Source: CAYUKK01 sp964445305 (lineage in GTDB: Bacteria > Acidobacteriota > Aminicenantia > Aminicenantales > UBA8522). From it: DNA of 64,000 bases. Below the pieces are notes generated by a model. It was not told the DNA's origin, did no database searches, and saw nothing but the letters and a program-made list of their open reading frames with translations. Position numbers and translations under genes: made by a program. Positions 27,039 to 35,697 of this stretch are shown here, piece by piece; positions within the stretch are counted from its first letter, which is position 1; every line of letters begins with the position of its first letter. The stretch is from positions 7,156 to 71,155 of the forward strand of contig CAYUKK010000005.1 of the NCBI GenBank assembly GCA_964445305.1. The letters run 5' to 3'.

Positions 27039-27972
27039 TCTTGACCTCCCCAAAGGTTTCTACGGCCAAATCGTGGACGACAGTGCAGTTCCGTCCCTGA
27101 TTTTTTGCCTGGAGAAGAGCGGCGTCAGCCGAACGAATGAGCTTTTCGGCGGATGGCGGCGAAAGGCTGTCGCTCGACGCGCAGCCTGCTGAAATAGTTA
27201 CGGGCAGGAGCTCTGTTCCAGCTTTGATTCCACGCCGAGCTACGGAAGTGCGCAAGCGTTCAGCAATTTTACGGACCTCGAGGACATTGCAATTTGGAAG
27301 AACGATGAGAATTTCATCGCCCCCGTATCGACCTATTTTGTCCGATTTGCGGACTTTTTTGGCGATTCGGGAAATGATTTGCAGGAGGGCCTCGTCGCCG
27401 AGGTCATGGCCGTAAAAATCGTTAATCTTTTTGAAATAGTCGATGTCCAGCATGATGACCCCCACCGGCTTCTTCTCCCGGTGACTGCGCTCTAGCTCTT
27501 CCCGCAGAAACCTGGCAATCTCGACGCGATTCCAGAGTCTGGTTAGGCTATCGCGACTGGCCAGGTCTTTAAGTTGCCGCTGGACAAAGAGAAGCTTGTC
27601 TTCGAGGTCAATGATGCGCCGGCCTGTCTGGAGGCGGGCACGGAGCTCAAGGAAATTGACGGGCTTGGTCATATAGTCGTCGGCACCAGAGGAGAGACCG
27701 GCGATGATATCCTGTTTCCGGTCTTTGGCCGAAAGGAGGATGATGTAGGTGTACCTGTAATTTTTCCGCCGGCGGATTTTTTTGCAGATTTCCGTCCCAT
27801 CCATACCTGGCATCATCCAATCGAGAATGGCCAGCCGGAGAGTCTCATCCTGGAGGCATTCCCAAGCTGCCTCACCGCTTCGGGCGATGACAACCTCATA
27901 GCCCCAGTTCTTCAAATTTTTTTCGAGAATTCTCGAGTTAATCAGGTCGTCTTCAGCGACAAGGATTTTCAT
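27031..27972 (-). CDS. Response regulator with GGDEF domain (diguanylate cyclase)
   Basis: 313 residues: receiver domain (D51 in LAILDWMMPGMDG, K at MTKPVNF) and a GGDEF domain at about 135-300. The active-site loop reads RYGGDEILIVLP (217-221), with Ile in place of Phe, which is tolerated in active cyclases. An inhibitory RxxD site (R208-K-S-D211) sits five residues before it, suggesting feedback by c-di-GMP. It overlaps the kinase by 4 nt and the Hpt gene by 8 nt. Confidence 0.93.
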   Translation of the reverse strand: MKILVAEDDLINSRILEKNLKNWGYEVVIARSGEAAWECLQDETLRLAILDWMMPGMDGTEICKKIRRRKNYRYTYIILLSAKDRKQDIIAGLSSGADDYMTKPVNFLELRARLQTGRRIIDLEDKLLFVQRQLKDLASRDSLTRLWNRVEIARFLREELERSHREKKPVGVIMLDIDYFKKINDFYGHDLGDEALLQIISRIAKKVRKSDKIGRYGGDEILIVLPNCNVLEVRKIAERLRTSVARRGIKAGTELLPVTISAGCASSDSLSPPSAEKLIRSADAALLQAKNQGRNCTVVHDLAVETFGEVKNA

Positions 27973-30900
27973 GTCATGTTTCCTTTTGCGGCATCCGTGT
28001 GCTTGCTCTTGGCGCTCATGGATTGTCTCTCGCTCATGACCTGAGCAATCGTTTCAGCCAGTTGCTGGGAATTGAGCGGCTTGGAGATATAACCGTCCAT
28101 GCCCATGGCCAAGCATTTTTCCTTATCGCCCTTCATGGCGTGGGCGGTCATGGCGATGATCGGCGTGTAATTTCCCGTCTGCCTATCTTTCTCGCGAATG
28201 GCTTTGGTCGCTTGGAATCCATCCATGACGGGCATCTGGACGTCCATCAAGACGAGCTCGAAATTTCCCTTTTCCAGGGCCGCCAATGCCTCCTGGCCAT
28301 TCATCACGCCTGTTACTTGATGACCCTGCTTCTCGAGCATGTAGATGGCCACCTTCTGGTTAACCAGGTTGTCCTCGGCGATGAGAATCCGAAACGTCTG
28401 GCGGGGAAGCGACGTCTGGGGAGGGCGCTCAGCCGGCGGAGATGGTTGCTCGGGCTGGACAGTGGGCACGCTTGGCCAAGGGAGGCCGAGTACTTCGAGG
28501 AGGCTTCTCTTCAGTTCAGATGGCTTGATGGGCTTAGTTAAGCACGCTCGAATCCCGAGCTTGAGCCAGGGAGTGGTTTCGATGCGACTGTTGTTCGAAT
28601 TCATCATCACCAGCGTCGATTTGGCGATAGAGGGGTTGTTCTTGATGTAGTCGAGAATGAGGAAGCTATCATGGCCGGGCAAGTTGGCGTCGAGGAGAAT
28701 GAGAGGAGTAGCCTTTTCCTTGTCCCGGATTTCGTCGAGGAGGACAGTAACTTCGTCAGCGCTCTCGGCGCAGGTGACATCGAATCCCCAGAAGGAGGCC
28801 ATTCTGTTTAAGAAATGGAGAGAAGCTCTGTTGTCTTCAACCAGGAGAAGGCGGTTTTTCTCTCCTTGCCAATGGAGAGGCGAGGAGAGTTTCTCGGCTG
28901 ATTCCTTGACCCGCCGAAAGCGAGTCGTGAAATAGAATTTGCTTCCTTTTCCGACCTGGCTCTCTACCCAGATCTTCCCTCCTAAGAGCTCAACCAGTTG
29001 GGAGGAGATGGATAGGCCTAGACCGGTGCCGCCAAACTTGCGTGTCATCGAGCTATCGGCCTGGGCGAAAACATCAAAGATGATTTTTTGCTTATCTTCG
29101 GGAATCCCTATGCCTGTGTCGGCAATGGTGAAAAGAAGCATCGTTTCTTCGGAGGAACTGCTGACTTCCTCGACCCGGACGACAATCTCGCCTTTTTGTG
29201 TGAACTTGATGGCGTTTCCAACGAGGTTGATGAGAATCTGGCGGAGCCGGCCAGGGTCGCCAATGAGTTGGGCATCCAGCTCGGGGTGGATATCGACAAT
29301 GAGGTCGAGCTTATTTCGATGTGCCTGGATAGCTAACGGGGTGAGCGTTTCAAAGATGAAATCCTCCAGGCGGAAGTTTGTCCATTCGAGCTCGACCTTT
29401 CTTGCTTCAATCTTGGTAAAATCGAGGAGGTCGTTGATCAAGTTCAGCAGGCTCTCGGCAGAGGACTTGATGCCCCGGATGTATTCTTTTTGCTCGGGCG
29501 TGAGTGAGGTGTCCAGAGCCAGTTCCGTCATCCCGAGGATCCCGTTCATCGGCGTTCGGATCTCGTGACTGATGTTGGCCAGGAACTCGCTTTTGGCCTT
29601 GTTCGCTTCCTGGGCTTGCCGCCTCGTCCGGACGAGCTCGGTCACGTCGATCAAGTTAAGCAGAAGTCCGTTGTAATGGCCGTTCGAATAGATAGGCTTG
29701 ACTCGAAAAATTAGTTCTTTTTGGCCGATGGCTTTCTGTATCTCAAAGGGGGCTGAGGATACGTTTTTCTTGAAAGTGTCGATACACGCTCTCAGGTTGT
29801 CAGCTGTCTGCTTACCGTGGAATTCCCAGATCGGGCGGCCAATGACTTCCTCGCGTTTCTTGTTGAAGAGGTTCAAGAAATAATCATTGACCTCAAGGAT
29901 AATGTCCTGGCTGTTGGCAAAAGCAATGCCCTCCTCAATTCCCGAGATAATGGCCATGAGCTTTTCCGATTCGTTCTGGATGGCCTTTTCTGTTCGCCTC
30001 CGGCTGAGGGCTTCGATAAAGATGGCGGCCAGCGATTCGACGGCCGCTTGGTCATCTTCGTCATAACCACCTTCTTTATTGGCTAAGACGAGAACGCCAG
30101 CCACCCTGTCGACCTGTTTCATTGGAACGCAGAGGAGAGAGGTAAGAACAGGATGGCCAGGAGGCGTTCCCACGCGTAAGGGATGGGTGGAGGGAGTATT
30201 GATGATATGGGAATGCCCATCCTTGAGGGGAAGGCTCCATAAGCCACGGATTCTCATATTCTTGAGAAGAGAAGAGGCCTCATCCTGGGGGATGCGGCAA
30301 CCCTCGTAACCCGCCGTGTTCATAGTAATGACGTCCAGGTGTCCGCGGCTGTTAATTTCTCCAATGAACCCAAGGGGACTCTCTGTTAGCTCTTCGGCGA
30401 TGTCGAGGCAGGCAAGAGCGATGTCGGCGTCTGATTCGGCAAAAAGCACTTTCTGAAGGAGTTTATTGATTCCCTCGAGAAGCTTTTTCTGCTTCAGGAT
30501 TTGGCTTTCGGCTCTTTTTCTTTCCGTGATGTCCTTGTCCATGCCCCGGTAGCCGAGGAGTTCGCCCTTCGCATCGAGGATGGGCAGGGCATTGGTCAAC
30601 AAACATACGAGTCGTCCATCTTTGGTGAGGTTCCAGTTTTCGAAATCAAGGATGGGCTTTTTTTCTGCTCGAGCTTGAGCGAAAAAGGCCGACGCTCGCT
30701 CCGCCTCACTTTCCGGCATCAGGTCAAAAGGCCTTTTCCCCAGGATCTCTTCAGGTTCGTATCCAAGAATTTGTTTAACCCTGCCGGAAGCAAACGTGTA
30801 GACCGCGTCGGCGTCGACTTCCCAGACCCAATCGGCCGAGCTGAGGACGATGTCTTCAAAGCGCTTCTGGGATAAACGAAGGTCTTCGTGGATTCTCTTT

Positions 30901-31262
30901 TGCCCAGAGATGTCGCGATAGATGCCGAAAATCGCCTTGAGCTGGCCATCGACGATGATGGGCGAGACGATGACGGAAACCTGGACAGCCGGCCCATCAT
31001 TGGCCTGGCGGGTTGTTTCAAAAGAAACCCGCTCGCCGTTGGCCACTCTCTGAGTGATAGATACGGCTGAGTCGAACTCCTCGGGTGGAACAATGAGGGT
31101 ATCGATCTTTTGGCCGAGAATTTCCCCGGGCTCAAACCCGAACATCCTTCTGAACTCTTGGTTAAACCTGAGGATATGGCCCTCCCGGTCGGCGATGACC
31201 ATTCCTTCCCGAGCGTCTTCAAAAACCTTTTCAAAACAGAATTCTTCTTCCGGCCGGCTCAT
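27969..31262 (-). CDS. Hybrid sensor histidine kinase (PAS-PAS-GAF-PAS-HK-REC-REC)
   Basis: 1097 residues without obvious membrane segments. PAS domains lie at about 10-125, 130-250 and 430-545, with a GAF domain at about 265-420. The kinase core has H566 in LANISHEIRTPMNGILG, the N-box NLVGNAIKFTQKG and G-boxes DTGIGIPEDK and FGGTGLGLSIS. Two C-terminal receivers follow, with phospho-acceptors D858 (LILLDANLPG) and D1007 (LVLMDVQMPVMDG). It heads a three-gene phosphorelay. The ligand is unknown; cytoplasmic PAS/GAF sensing fits redox, heme or small-molecule inputs. Confidence 0.93.
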   Translation of the reverse strand: MSRPEEEFCFEKVFEDAREGMVIADREGHILRFNQEFRRMFGFEPGEILGQKIDTLIVPPEEFDSAVSITQRVANGERVSFETTRQANDGPAVQVSVIVSPIIVDGQLKAIFGIYRDISGQKRIHEDLRLSQKRFEDIVLSSADWVWEVDADAVYTFASGRVKQILGYEPEEILGKRPFDLMPESEAERASAFFAQARAEKKPILDFENWNLTKDGRLVCLLTNALPILDAKGELLGYRGMDKDITERKRAESQILKQKKLLEGINKLLQKVLFAESDADIALACLDIAEELTESPLGFIGEINSRGHLDVITMNTAGYEGCRIPQDEASSLLKNMRIRGLWSLPLKDGHSHIINTPSTHPLRVGTPPGHPVLTSLLCVPMKQVDRVAGVLVLANKEGGYDEDDQAAVESLAAIFIEALSRRRTEKAIQNESEKLMAIISGIEEGIAFANSQDIILEVNDYFLNLFNKKREEVIGRPIWEFHGKQTADNLRACIDTFKKNVSSAPFEIQKAIGQKELIFRVKPIYSNGHYNGLLLNLIDVTELVRTRRQAQEANKAKSEFLANISHEIRTPMNGILGMTELALDTSLTPEQKEYIRGIKSSAESLLNLINDLLDFTKIEARKVELEWTNFRLEDFIFETLTPLAIQAHRNKLDLIVDIHPELDAQLIGDPGRLRQILINLVGNAIKFTQKGEIVVRVEEVSSSSEETMLLFTIADTGIGIPEDKQKIIFDVFAQADSSMTRKFGGTGLGLSISSQLVELLGGKIWVESQVGKGSKFYFTTRFRRVKESAEKLSSPLHWQGEKNRLLLVEDNRASLHFLNRMASFWGFDVTCAESADEVTVLLDEIRDKEKATPLILLDANLPGHDSFLILDYIKNNPSIAKSTLVMMNSNNSRIETTPWLKLGIRACLTKPIKPSELKRSLLEVLGLPWPSVPTVQPEQPSPPAERPPQTSLPRQTFRILIAEDNLVNQKVAIYMLEKQGHQVTGVMNGQEALAALEKGNFELVLMDVQMPVMDGFQATKAIREKDRQTGNYTPIIAMTAHAMKGDKEKCLAMGMDGYISKPLNSQQLAETIAQVMSERQSMSAKSKHTDAAKGNMT

Positions 31263-31277
31263 ATTTTACTCACAACG

Positions 31278-31306
31278 AGTATACAAAACGGGGTTTTTCC
31301 TTTGAA
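31278..31306 (-). promoter_or_regulatory. Promoter of the hybrid kinase operon
   Basis: TTCAAA (31301-31306) and TATACT (31278-31283), 17 bp apart on the minus strand. Predicted start near 31271, about 9 nt before the ATG at 31262. Confidence 0.45.
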
Positions 31307-31454
31307 AAAACATCTCACTCCAGCGCTCTTCAGGAGCTAGCTCCGATTTTATTCGGGCCCTGTGACCGGTCAATCGCCTTTGCGGGTGAAAGGAAGGGTG
31401 ATTTTCCCTTCCTTCCCGTCATCGCTGGAGGTGAAAAGCGCCACGGCCATTAAC

Positions 31455-31569
31455 GAGCCTATAGAGAAGTTCCCCCGATGGGGATTTGTGAAGCCTCGGG
31501 TTGTGCCGCCTCGAGGCTCCCTTATCCCATACGCTTAAAAATTCATCCTCTCGATTTCCCCATCGGGAA
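31455..31569. other. Nested inverted repeats in a divergent intergenic region
   Basis: The 377-nt gap between the kinase and the AI-2E exporter holds nested complementary arms. TTCCCCCGATGGGGA (31470-31484) pairs with TCCCCATCGGGAA (31557-31569) apart from two extra Cs. GAGCCT (31455-31460) pairs with AGGCTC (31514-31519), and GCCTCG with CGAGGC lies inside. A further GGAAGGG/CCCTTCC hairpin is at 31392-31412. It could be a small structured RNA, a decayed repeat element or chance. No family is recognised. Confidence 0.35.
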
Positions 31570-31600
31570 GCCAATTCTTGCAAGGGCGTCGCCTGCAGCA

Positions 31601-31629
31601 TTATCAATTGGGATGAAAAAATGTATAAT
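31601..31629 (+). promoter_or_regulatory. Promoter of the AI-2E-type exporter, near-leaderless
   Basis: TTATCA (31601-31606) and a perfect TATAAT (31624-31629), 17 bp apart. Predicted start near 31636, only about 4 nt before the ATG at 31640. Confidence 0.55.
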
Positions 31630-31639
31630 AAGGGCCTCC

Positions 31640-32659
31640 ATGGAGGGTAATAAACTTTTCGCCGTCTCATCTACGCTCATCCTCCTCTTCTTGACCGGTC
31701 TCATTCTCAAGCTGGCCAAGCCAGTCATTTTCCCCTTCTTCCTGGCTATCTTTTTCTATTTTATCCTTTCCCCTGTCTTTGAATTGATGACGCGAGCAAG
31801 GATTCCCCGCTCCCTGGCCGTGTTTTTGATTATCATCATTACCTTTTTTGTTATCTATCTTTTGGGCGTCGTCATCTATTCAAGCGGAAAGATGTTGGCC
31901 GCTTCTTTTCCTCAGTATGGGCAGAAGTTAAATGCTTTTCTCTCTGCCCTCAGGGCTAAGCTTATGGAAGCGAACGTAAGCTGGGACCCCCTCACTTGGA
32001 CCAAGAGTCTTGACCTAAACCGACTGGCCTCGCTTCTTCTATCCTCCCTGGACAGGTTTATTTCTTTTCTTTCCAACCTTGCCCTTGTCCTGGTTTTTCT
32101 GATTTTCATGCTGGCCGGTCGGGGCAAACTCAAGGGTAAGATCAACAAGTCTTTCAGCCCGGAGAAATCATCCCAGATCAACCGGGTTTTGGACAACATC
32201 GACCGCCAGGTCCAGCGCTATCTGGCCATCAAGACACTGACGAGCCTGCTTGCGGGCCTCGTCACCATGGCCGTTTTGTTCCTTTTCCGGGTTGATTTTG
32301 CCTTCGTCTTTGGGTTTCTGATCTTTCTTCTCAATTTTATTCCCAGCCTGGGGTCCATTCTCGGCTTTCTCATTATTTTTCTCGCTGCCGCTTTTCAATT
32401 TGGTAGCTTCTGGCCGGCTCTTTGGATGTTACTCATCCTCATCGGCCTAGACCTTTTGATCGCCAATTTTCTTGAGCCGAAACTCATGGGTTATGGGCTC
32501 GGGTTGAGCCCGCTGGCCGTCCTGTTTTCCCTTTTTTTCTGGGGCTGGCTGTGGGGAGTGCCAGGAATGTTCTTGGCTGTTCCTCTGCTCGCCGTCATCA
32601 AAATCTCCTGCGCTAATATCCCTTCCCTCCAGTTCGTTTCAGAAATCCTGAGCAAATGA
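31640..32659 (+). CDS. AI-2E family transporter (PerM-like)
   Basis: 339 residues from the ATG at 31640; ATG at 31613 and a longer frame upstream overlap the promoter and structured region, so I prefer the later start. Predicted eight-helix membrane protein: an N-terminal hairpin (LILLFLTGLILKLAKPVIF, ILSPVFELMTRARIPRSLA), a soluble loop, and the conserved C-terminal KTLTSLLAGLVTMAVLF, NFIPSLGSILGF and GYGLGLSPLAVLFSL blocks. Substrates of this family vary (AI-2, Na+/H+ exchange, others) and cannot be assigned here. Confidence 0.88.
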   Translation: MEGNKLFAVSSTLILLFLTGLILKLAKPVIFPFFLAIFFYFILSPVFELMTRARIPRSLAVFLIIIITFFVIYLLGVVIYSSGKMLAASFPQYGQKLNAFLSALRAKLMEANVSWDPLTWTKSLDLNRLASLLLSSLDRFISFLSNLALVLVFLIFMLAGRGKLKGKINKSFSPEKSSQINRVLDNIDRQVQRYLAIKTLTSLLAGLVTMAVLFLFRVDFAFVFGFLIFLLNFIPSLGSILGFLIIFLAAAFQFGSFWPALWMLLILIGLDLLIANFLEPKLMGYGLGLSPLAVLFSLFFWGWLWGVPGMFLAVPLLAVIKISCANIPSLQFVSEILSK

Positions 32660-32681
32660 GGAGGGAAAACAGAGCGAAGAC

Positions 32682-33311
32682 CTAAGAAGAGCGGATGATT
32701 TTTCTGTTCTGGCTCAGGGCCTTGAGCTTAGAGAAACGGCGGCTCAATTCCCGGATATAATTTCGGCCTTCCCAATCTTTAGCTGCCAGGTGCTTCAAGT
32801 CGAGGATAACTTTGTCCAAGCATTTGAGCTTTTCTTCTTTCTTATAGTCAGCCACGTGGCTGGGAAGGACTATTTTCCTTTGGTATCGGCATGCCTCGAT
32901 GCTCTCGAAAATCGCCTCTCCCGTTTCATTGCCGAGGGAAGCCTTTTCGCGGGGGAGGAGGAGCCGGCTTTTTTCTTTTTCGATTTTTCCCCGGGCATAT
33001 TCGAGGGCGAGGAGGGCTTCCTTGTCAGTAAAAGATGGGTCTTTCTCGGCCCGGTCAGCGATTGGCGCTTCGATGTGGAGGAGCAGCCAGGTTAGCCTTT
33101 CGTCGGCCAGCATATCCTCCGCCGAAGTCTGTTTCCTGTCGATGATTCTCTTTTCCTGGTATGGCTTATGCTGGACGAGGTGAGGGCACGTTGCCGGACA
33201 GTGGATTTTTTTCTCGCGCACCAAGCCGCAACAGAGAGGGCAGAGCTCAATCCCCAGGGCGGGGCAGGCCCTTTTGGCTTTCCTGACGTGGCATCGGGCA
33301 CATTTGTCCAT
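32682..33311 (-). CDS. Uncharacterised protein with N-terminal zinc-ribbon-like cysteines
   Basis: 209 residues, not recognised. The first 45 residues are Cys-rich: CARCHVRKAKRACPALG, then ELCPLCCGL and HCPATCPHL, with four CxxC or CxxxC pairs that could bind two zinc ions. The rest is highly charged and helical (GKIEKEKSRLLLPREKA), with no catalytic motif seen. It is 16 nt downstream of the Mth938-like gene and probably in the rnc operon, where RNA or ribosome-related roles would not be surprising, but that is guesswork. Confidence 0.6.
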   Translation of the reverse strand: MDKCARCHVRKAKRACPALGIELCPLCCGLVREKKIHCPATCPHLVQHKPYQEKRIIDRKQTSAEDMLADERLTWLLLHIEAPIADRAEKDPSFTDKEALLALEYARGKIEKEKSRLLLPREKASLGNETGEAIFESIEACRYQRKIVLPSHVADYKKEEKLKCLDKVILDLKHLAAKDWEGRNYIRELSRRFSKLKALSQNRKIIRSS

Positions 33312-33327
33312 GGGATGGCTTCCCGCT

Positions 33328-33666
33328 CTAACAGGTTAAATGAAAAGCGCCCGCCGTCCTCTTCTGGAGAGCAAGTTTGTTAAAAGTCTCGACGGCCTGG
33401 CTTGTTTTTTCGGCGAGGAGAACAGTTCCTTTGGCCTGAAAGGCTGCCCTGACCTCTGGATGGACTTTCATCAACCCCATAAAACCTGTTCCGATAACAA
33501 GGACTTCGATCTTCTCGTTGAGGAGGTCGGCGAGGTCCTCCGCACACACGCTGTGTCCTTCCTTTCGCCACCAGGATGGTATGACCCTTTCGGGGAGGAT
33601 GATGAGGTCGGCTGTGTATTTCTTCCCGTCAACGACCATCATCCCGAACTTGTAGTTCTCGATCAT
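33328..33666 (-). CDS. Mth938-like domain protein
   Basis: 112 residues of the Mth938/NDUFAF3-like family. The pattern ADLIILPERVIPSWWRKEGH is typical, followed by EVLVIGTGFMGLMKVHPEV, a small Rossmann-like alpha/beta fold. The biochemical role in bacteria is unknown. It overlaps the end of rnc by 4 nt. Confidence 0.78.
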   Translation of the reverse strand: MIENYKFGMMVVDGKKYTADLIILPERVIPSWWRKEGHSVCAEDLADLLNEKIEVLVIGTGFMGLMKVHPEVRAAFQAKGTVLLAEKTSQAVETFNKLALQKRTAGAFHLTC

Positions 33667-34406
33667 TTCTTCATCAGGAAAGTTTCCCGGGTCAGGCCTT
33701 TCATTTTTCGCCCGACAAGGCTGAGAAGTGCTTTCTTGGCCGCGTTCTGTTCGGCCGCCTTTTTTGAATTCCCTCGCGCCTTGGCCAAAGGAACCGAGCC
33801 GGCGTAGACTTCGACGGTAAAAACTTTCTCATGGTCAGGCCCGGCTGAGGTTACGACCTTGTACGTGGGCGGAGCCAAGTTTTCTCGCTGGAAGTACTCC
33901 TGGAGGGCCGATTTATAGTTATCGATCAAGAATTTCCGGCTGTCGACTTTCTTGAAAAATTCTCCAAGGAGGGGAGACAGAAATTTCTTGGCGGCATCAT
34001 ATCCTTGGTCGAGATAGATAGCTCCGAGCAAGGCTTCGAAAGCTCCGGCCAGGATAGTTCTCTTTTTCCGTCCACCGCTTTTTTCTTCGCCCTTGCCGAG
34101 AAGAATTTTTTTGTCCAACCTGATTTTCCTGGCCAGGCGGGAAAGTGAGTCAGCGCTGGCGGCGGCCGATTTTAGCTTCGATAATTCCCCCTCGCTCAGG
34201 TCGGGCCAGCAAGAATAGAGAAAGTCGGCCATCGCCAGCCCAACGACAGAATCCCCGATGAATTCGAGGACTTCATTATCCCGCGGGTTATCGGGGTGTT
34301 TCTCGAAGGCATAAGAACTGTGTGTCAAGGCCTGCCGGAGTAATTCCTTATTCTGGAAATGAAAGCCGAGCTTTTTCTCCAGGTTATCGGGTTTGAATTC
34401 GGCCAT
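33663..34406 (-). CDS. rnc: Ribonuclease III
   Basis: 247 residues. Cuts double-stranded RNA in rRNA and mRNA processing. The catalytic signature NEVLEFIGDSVVGLAMADFL is intact, and a second acidic motif reads FEALLGAIYLDQGYDAAKKF. A C-terminal double-stranded RNA-binding domain begins at YKSALQEYFQ and ends with KKAAEQNAAKKAL. It lies 7 nt downstream of pyrC, on the same strand as the pyr genes. Confidence 0.96.
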   Translation of the reverse strand: MAEFKPDNLEKKLGFHFQNKELLRQALTHSSYAFEKHPDNPRDNEVLEFIGDSVVGLAMADFLYSCWPDLSEGELSKLKSAAASADSLSRLARKIRLDKKILLGKGEEKSGGRKKRTILAGAFEALLGAIYLDQGYDAAKKFLSPLLGEFFKKVDSRKFLIDNYKSALQEYFQRENLAPPTYKVVTSAGPDHEKVFTVEVYAGSVPLAKARGNSKKAAEQNAAKKALLSLVGRKMKGLTRETFLMKK

Positions 34407-34413
34407 GTCTGTT

Positions 34414-35697
34414 TCAGGAGAAAGGGTAGACGACTTTCCCGGCGACGATGGTCATCACGGGGGCACCTTTGAGTTTCCAGCCATGGAAGGGATTGTTGCG
34501 GCTCTTCGATGCGAATTTGAAAATGTCGACAACGATTTCTTTATGGAGATTGAGGATCGTTATGTCGGCGTCCTTACCCACGGCCAGACTTCCTTTGTCC
34601 TTCAGACCGAGAATCCGCGCCGGGTTGGTCGACATGAGCTCGATGAAACGGGCAAGGGAAATAGCGTTCTTGTTGACTAACCTATCCAGCATCAGAGAAA
34701 CGGCTGTCTCCAAGCCGTTGATGCCAAAAAGAGCGCGATCGAACTCAACGTCCTTCTCCTCGGTCGTATGGGGAGCGTGGTCCGTAGCCAGAGCATCGAT
34801 CACTCCTGATTTGAGAGCGGACAGAAGAGCCTGCACATCCTCCTGACTTCTCAGGGGCGGGTTGACCTTGAGTCGAGTATCATAATTGGTCAGGGCTGAG
34901 TCGGTGAGCGTCAGATGGTGGGGAGTCACTTCAGCCGTTACCCTGACTCCTCGTTTCTTGGCCTCCTCAACGAGCCGGACAGCCCCCCGCGTGCTCAGGT
35001 GGGCGATGTGAACCCGAGCTCGGGATTCCTCGGCTAAGATGAGGTCTCTGGCCACCATCACCTCCTCGGCTGAGGCGGGGATTCCCTTGAGTCCGAAAAG
35101 GTAGGAATAAAACCCTTCGTGCATGAGTCCGTCTTGGCTGAGGCTAAAATCCTCGCAATGGTCGATGAGGACGACCCCGAGGAAGTTGGTATATTCCAGA
35201 GCTCGACGCATGAGCTGGTTGTTCTGGATGCAGCGGCCATCGTCAGAGAAAGCCACAACCCCAGCGCTGCGCAGGTCCGCCATATCGGTGAGCTCTTCGC
35301 CGCGCAAACCCATGGAAATGGCGGCGATGGGGAAAAGGTTGACGATGGCCCTTTTTTTTGCCTCAGCGAAAAGATATTCGGTGACGCCTCGATTGTCGTT
35401 GACCGGGTTGGTGTTGGGCATAGCGCAGATAGAAGTAAAGCCCCCCTTGGCTGCGGCCCGGGAGGCAGTTTCGATATCCTCCTTTTCTTCCTGACCGGGT
35501 TCGCGAACATGGGTGTGCATATCGATGAAGCCAGGTGCGACGACGAGTCGGGATGCATCAATAACCTTCCAGTCCTTGCTCGCTTCGACCCTGGGCTTGA
35601 TATCGATGATTTTGCCGCGGTCAACCAGGATATCCATGGTCTCATCCATGGCAGAAGCAGGGTCCACCACCCGTCCGTTTTTAATCAGCAGTTTCAC
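34414..35697 (-). CDS. pyrC: Dihydroorotase
   Basis: 427 residues, class I dihydroorotase, third step of pyrimidine synthesis. Metal-binding FIDMHTHVREPGQEEKED (HxH), the histidines in LIDHCED and RVHIAHLST, and the metal aspartate in ALATDHAPHT are all present, so this is an active-type rather than PyrX-type protein. It overlaps pyrB by 17 nt. Confidence 0.96.
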   Translation of the reverse strand: MKLLIKNGRVVDPASAMDETMDILVDRGKIIDIKPRVEASKDWKVIDASRLVVAPGFIDMHTHVREPGQEEKEDIETASRAAAKGGFTSICAMPNTNPVNDNRGVTEYLFAEAKKRAIVNLFPIAAISMGLRGEELTDMADLRSAGVVAFSDDGRCIQNNQLMRRALEYTNFLGVVLIDHCEDFSLSQDGLMHEGFYSYLFGLKGIPASAEEVMVARDLILAEESRARVHIAHLSTRGAVRLVEEAKKRGVRVTAEVTPHHLTLTDSALTNYDTRLKVNPPLRSQEDVQALLSALKSGVIDALATDHAPHTTEEKDVEFDRALFGINGLETAVSLMLDRLVNKNAISLARFIELMSTNPARILGLKDKGSLAVGKDADITILNLHKEIVVDIFKFASKSRNNPFHGWKLKGAPVMTIVAGKVVYPFS

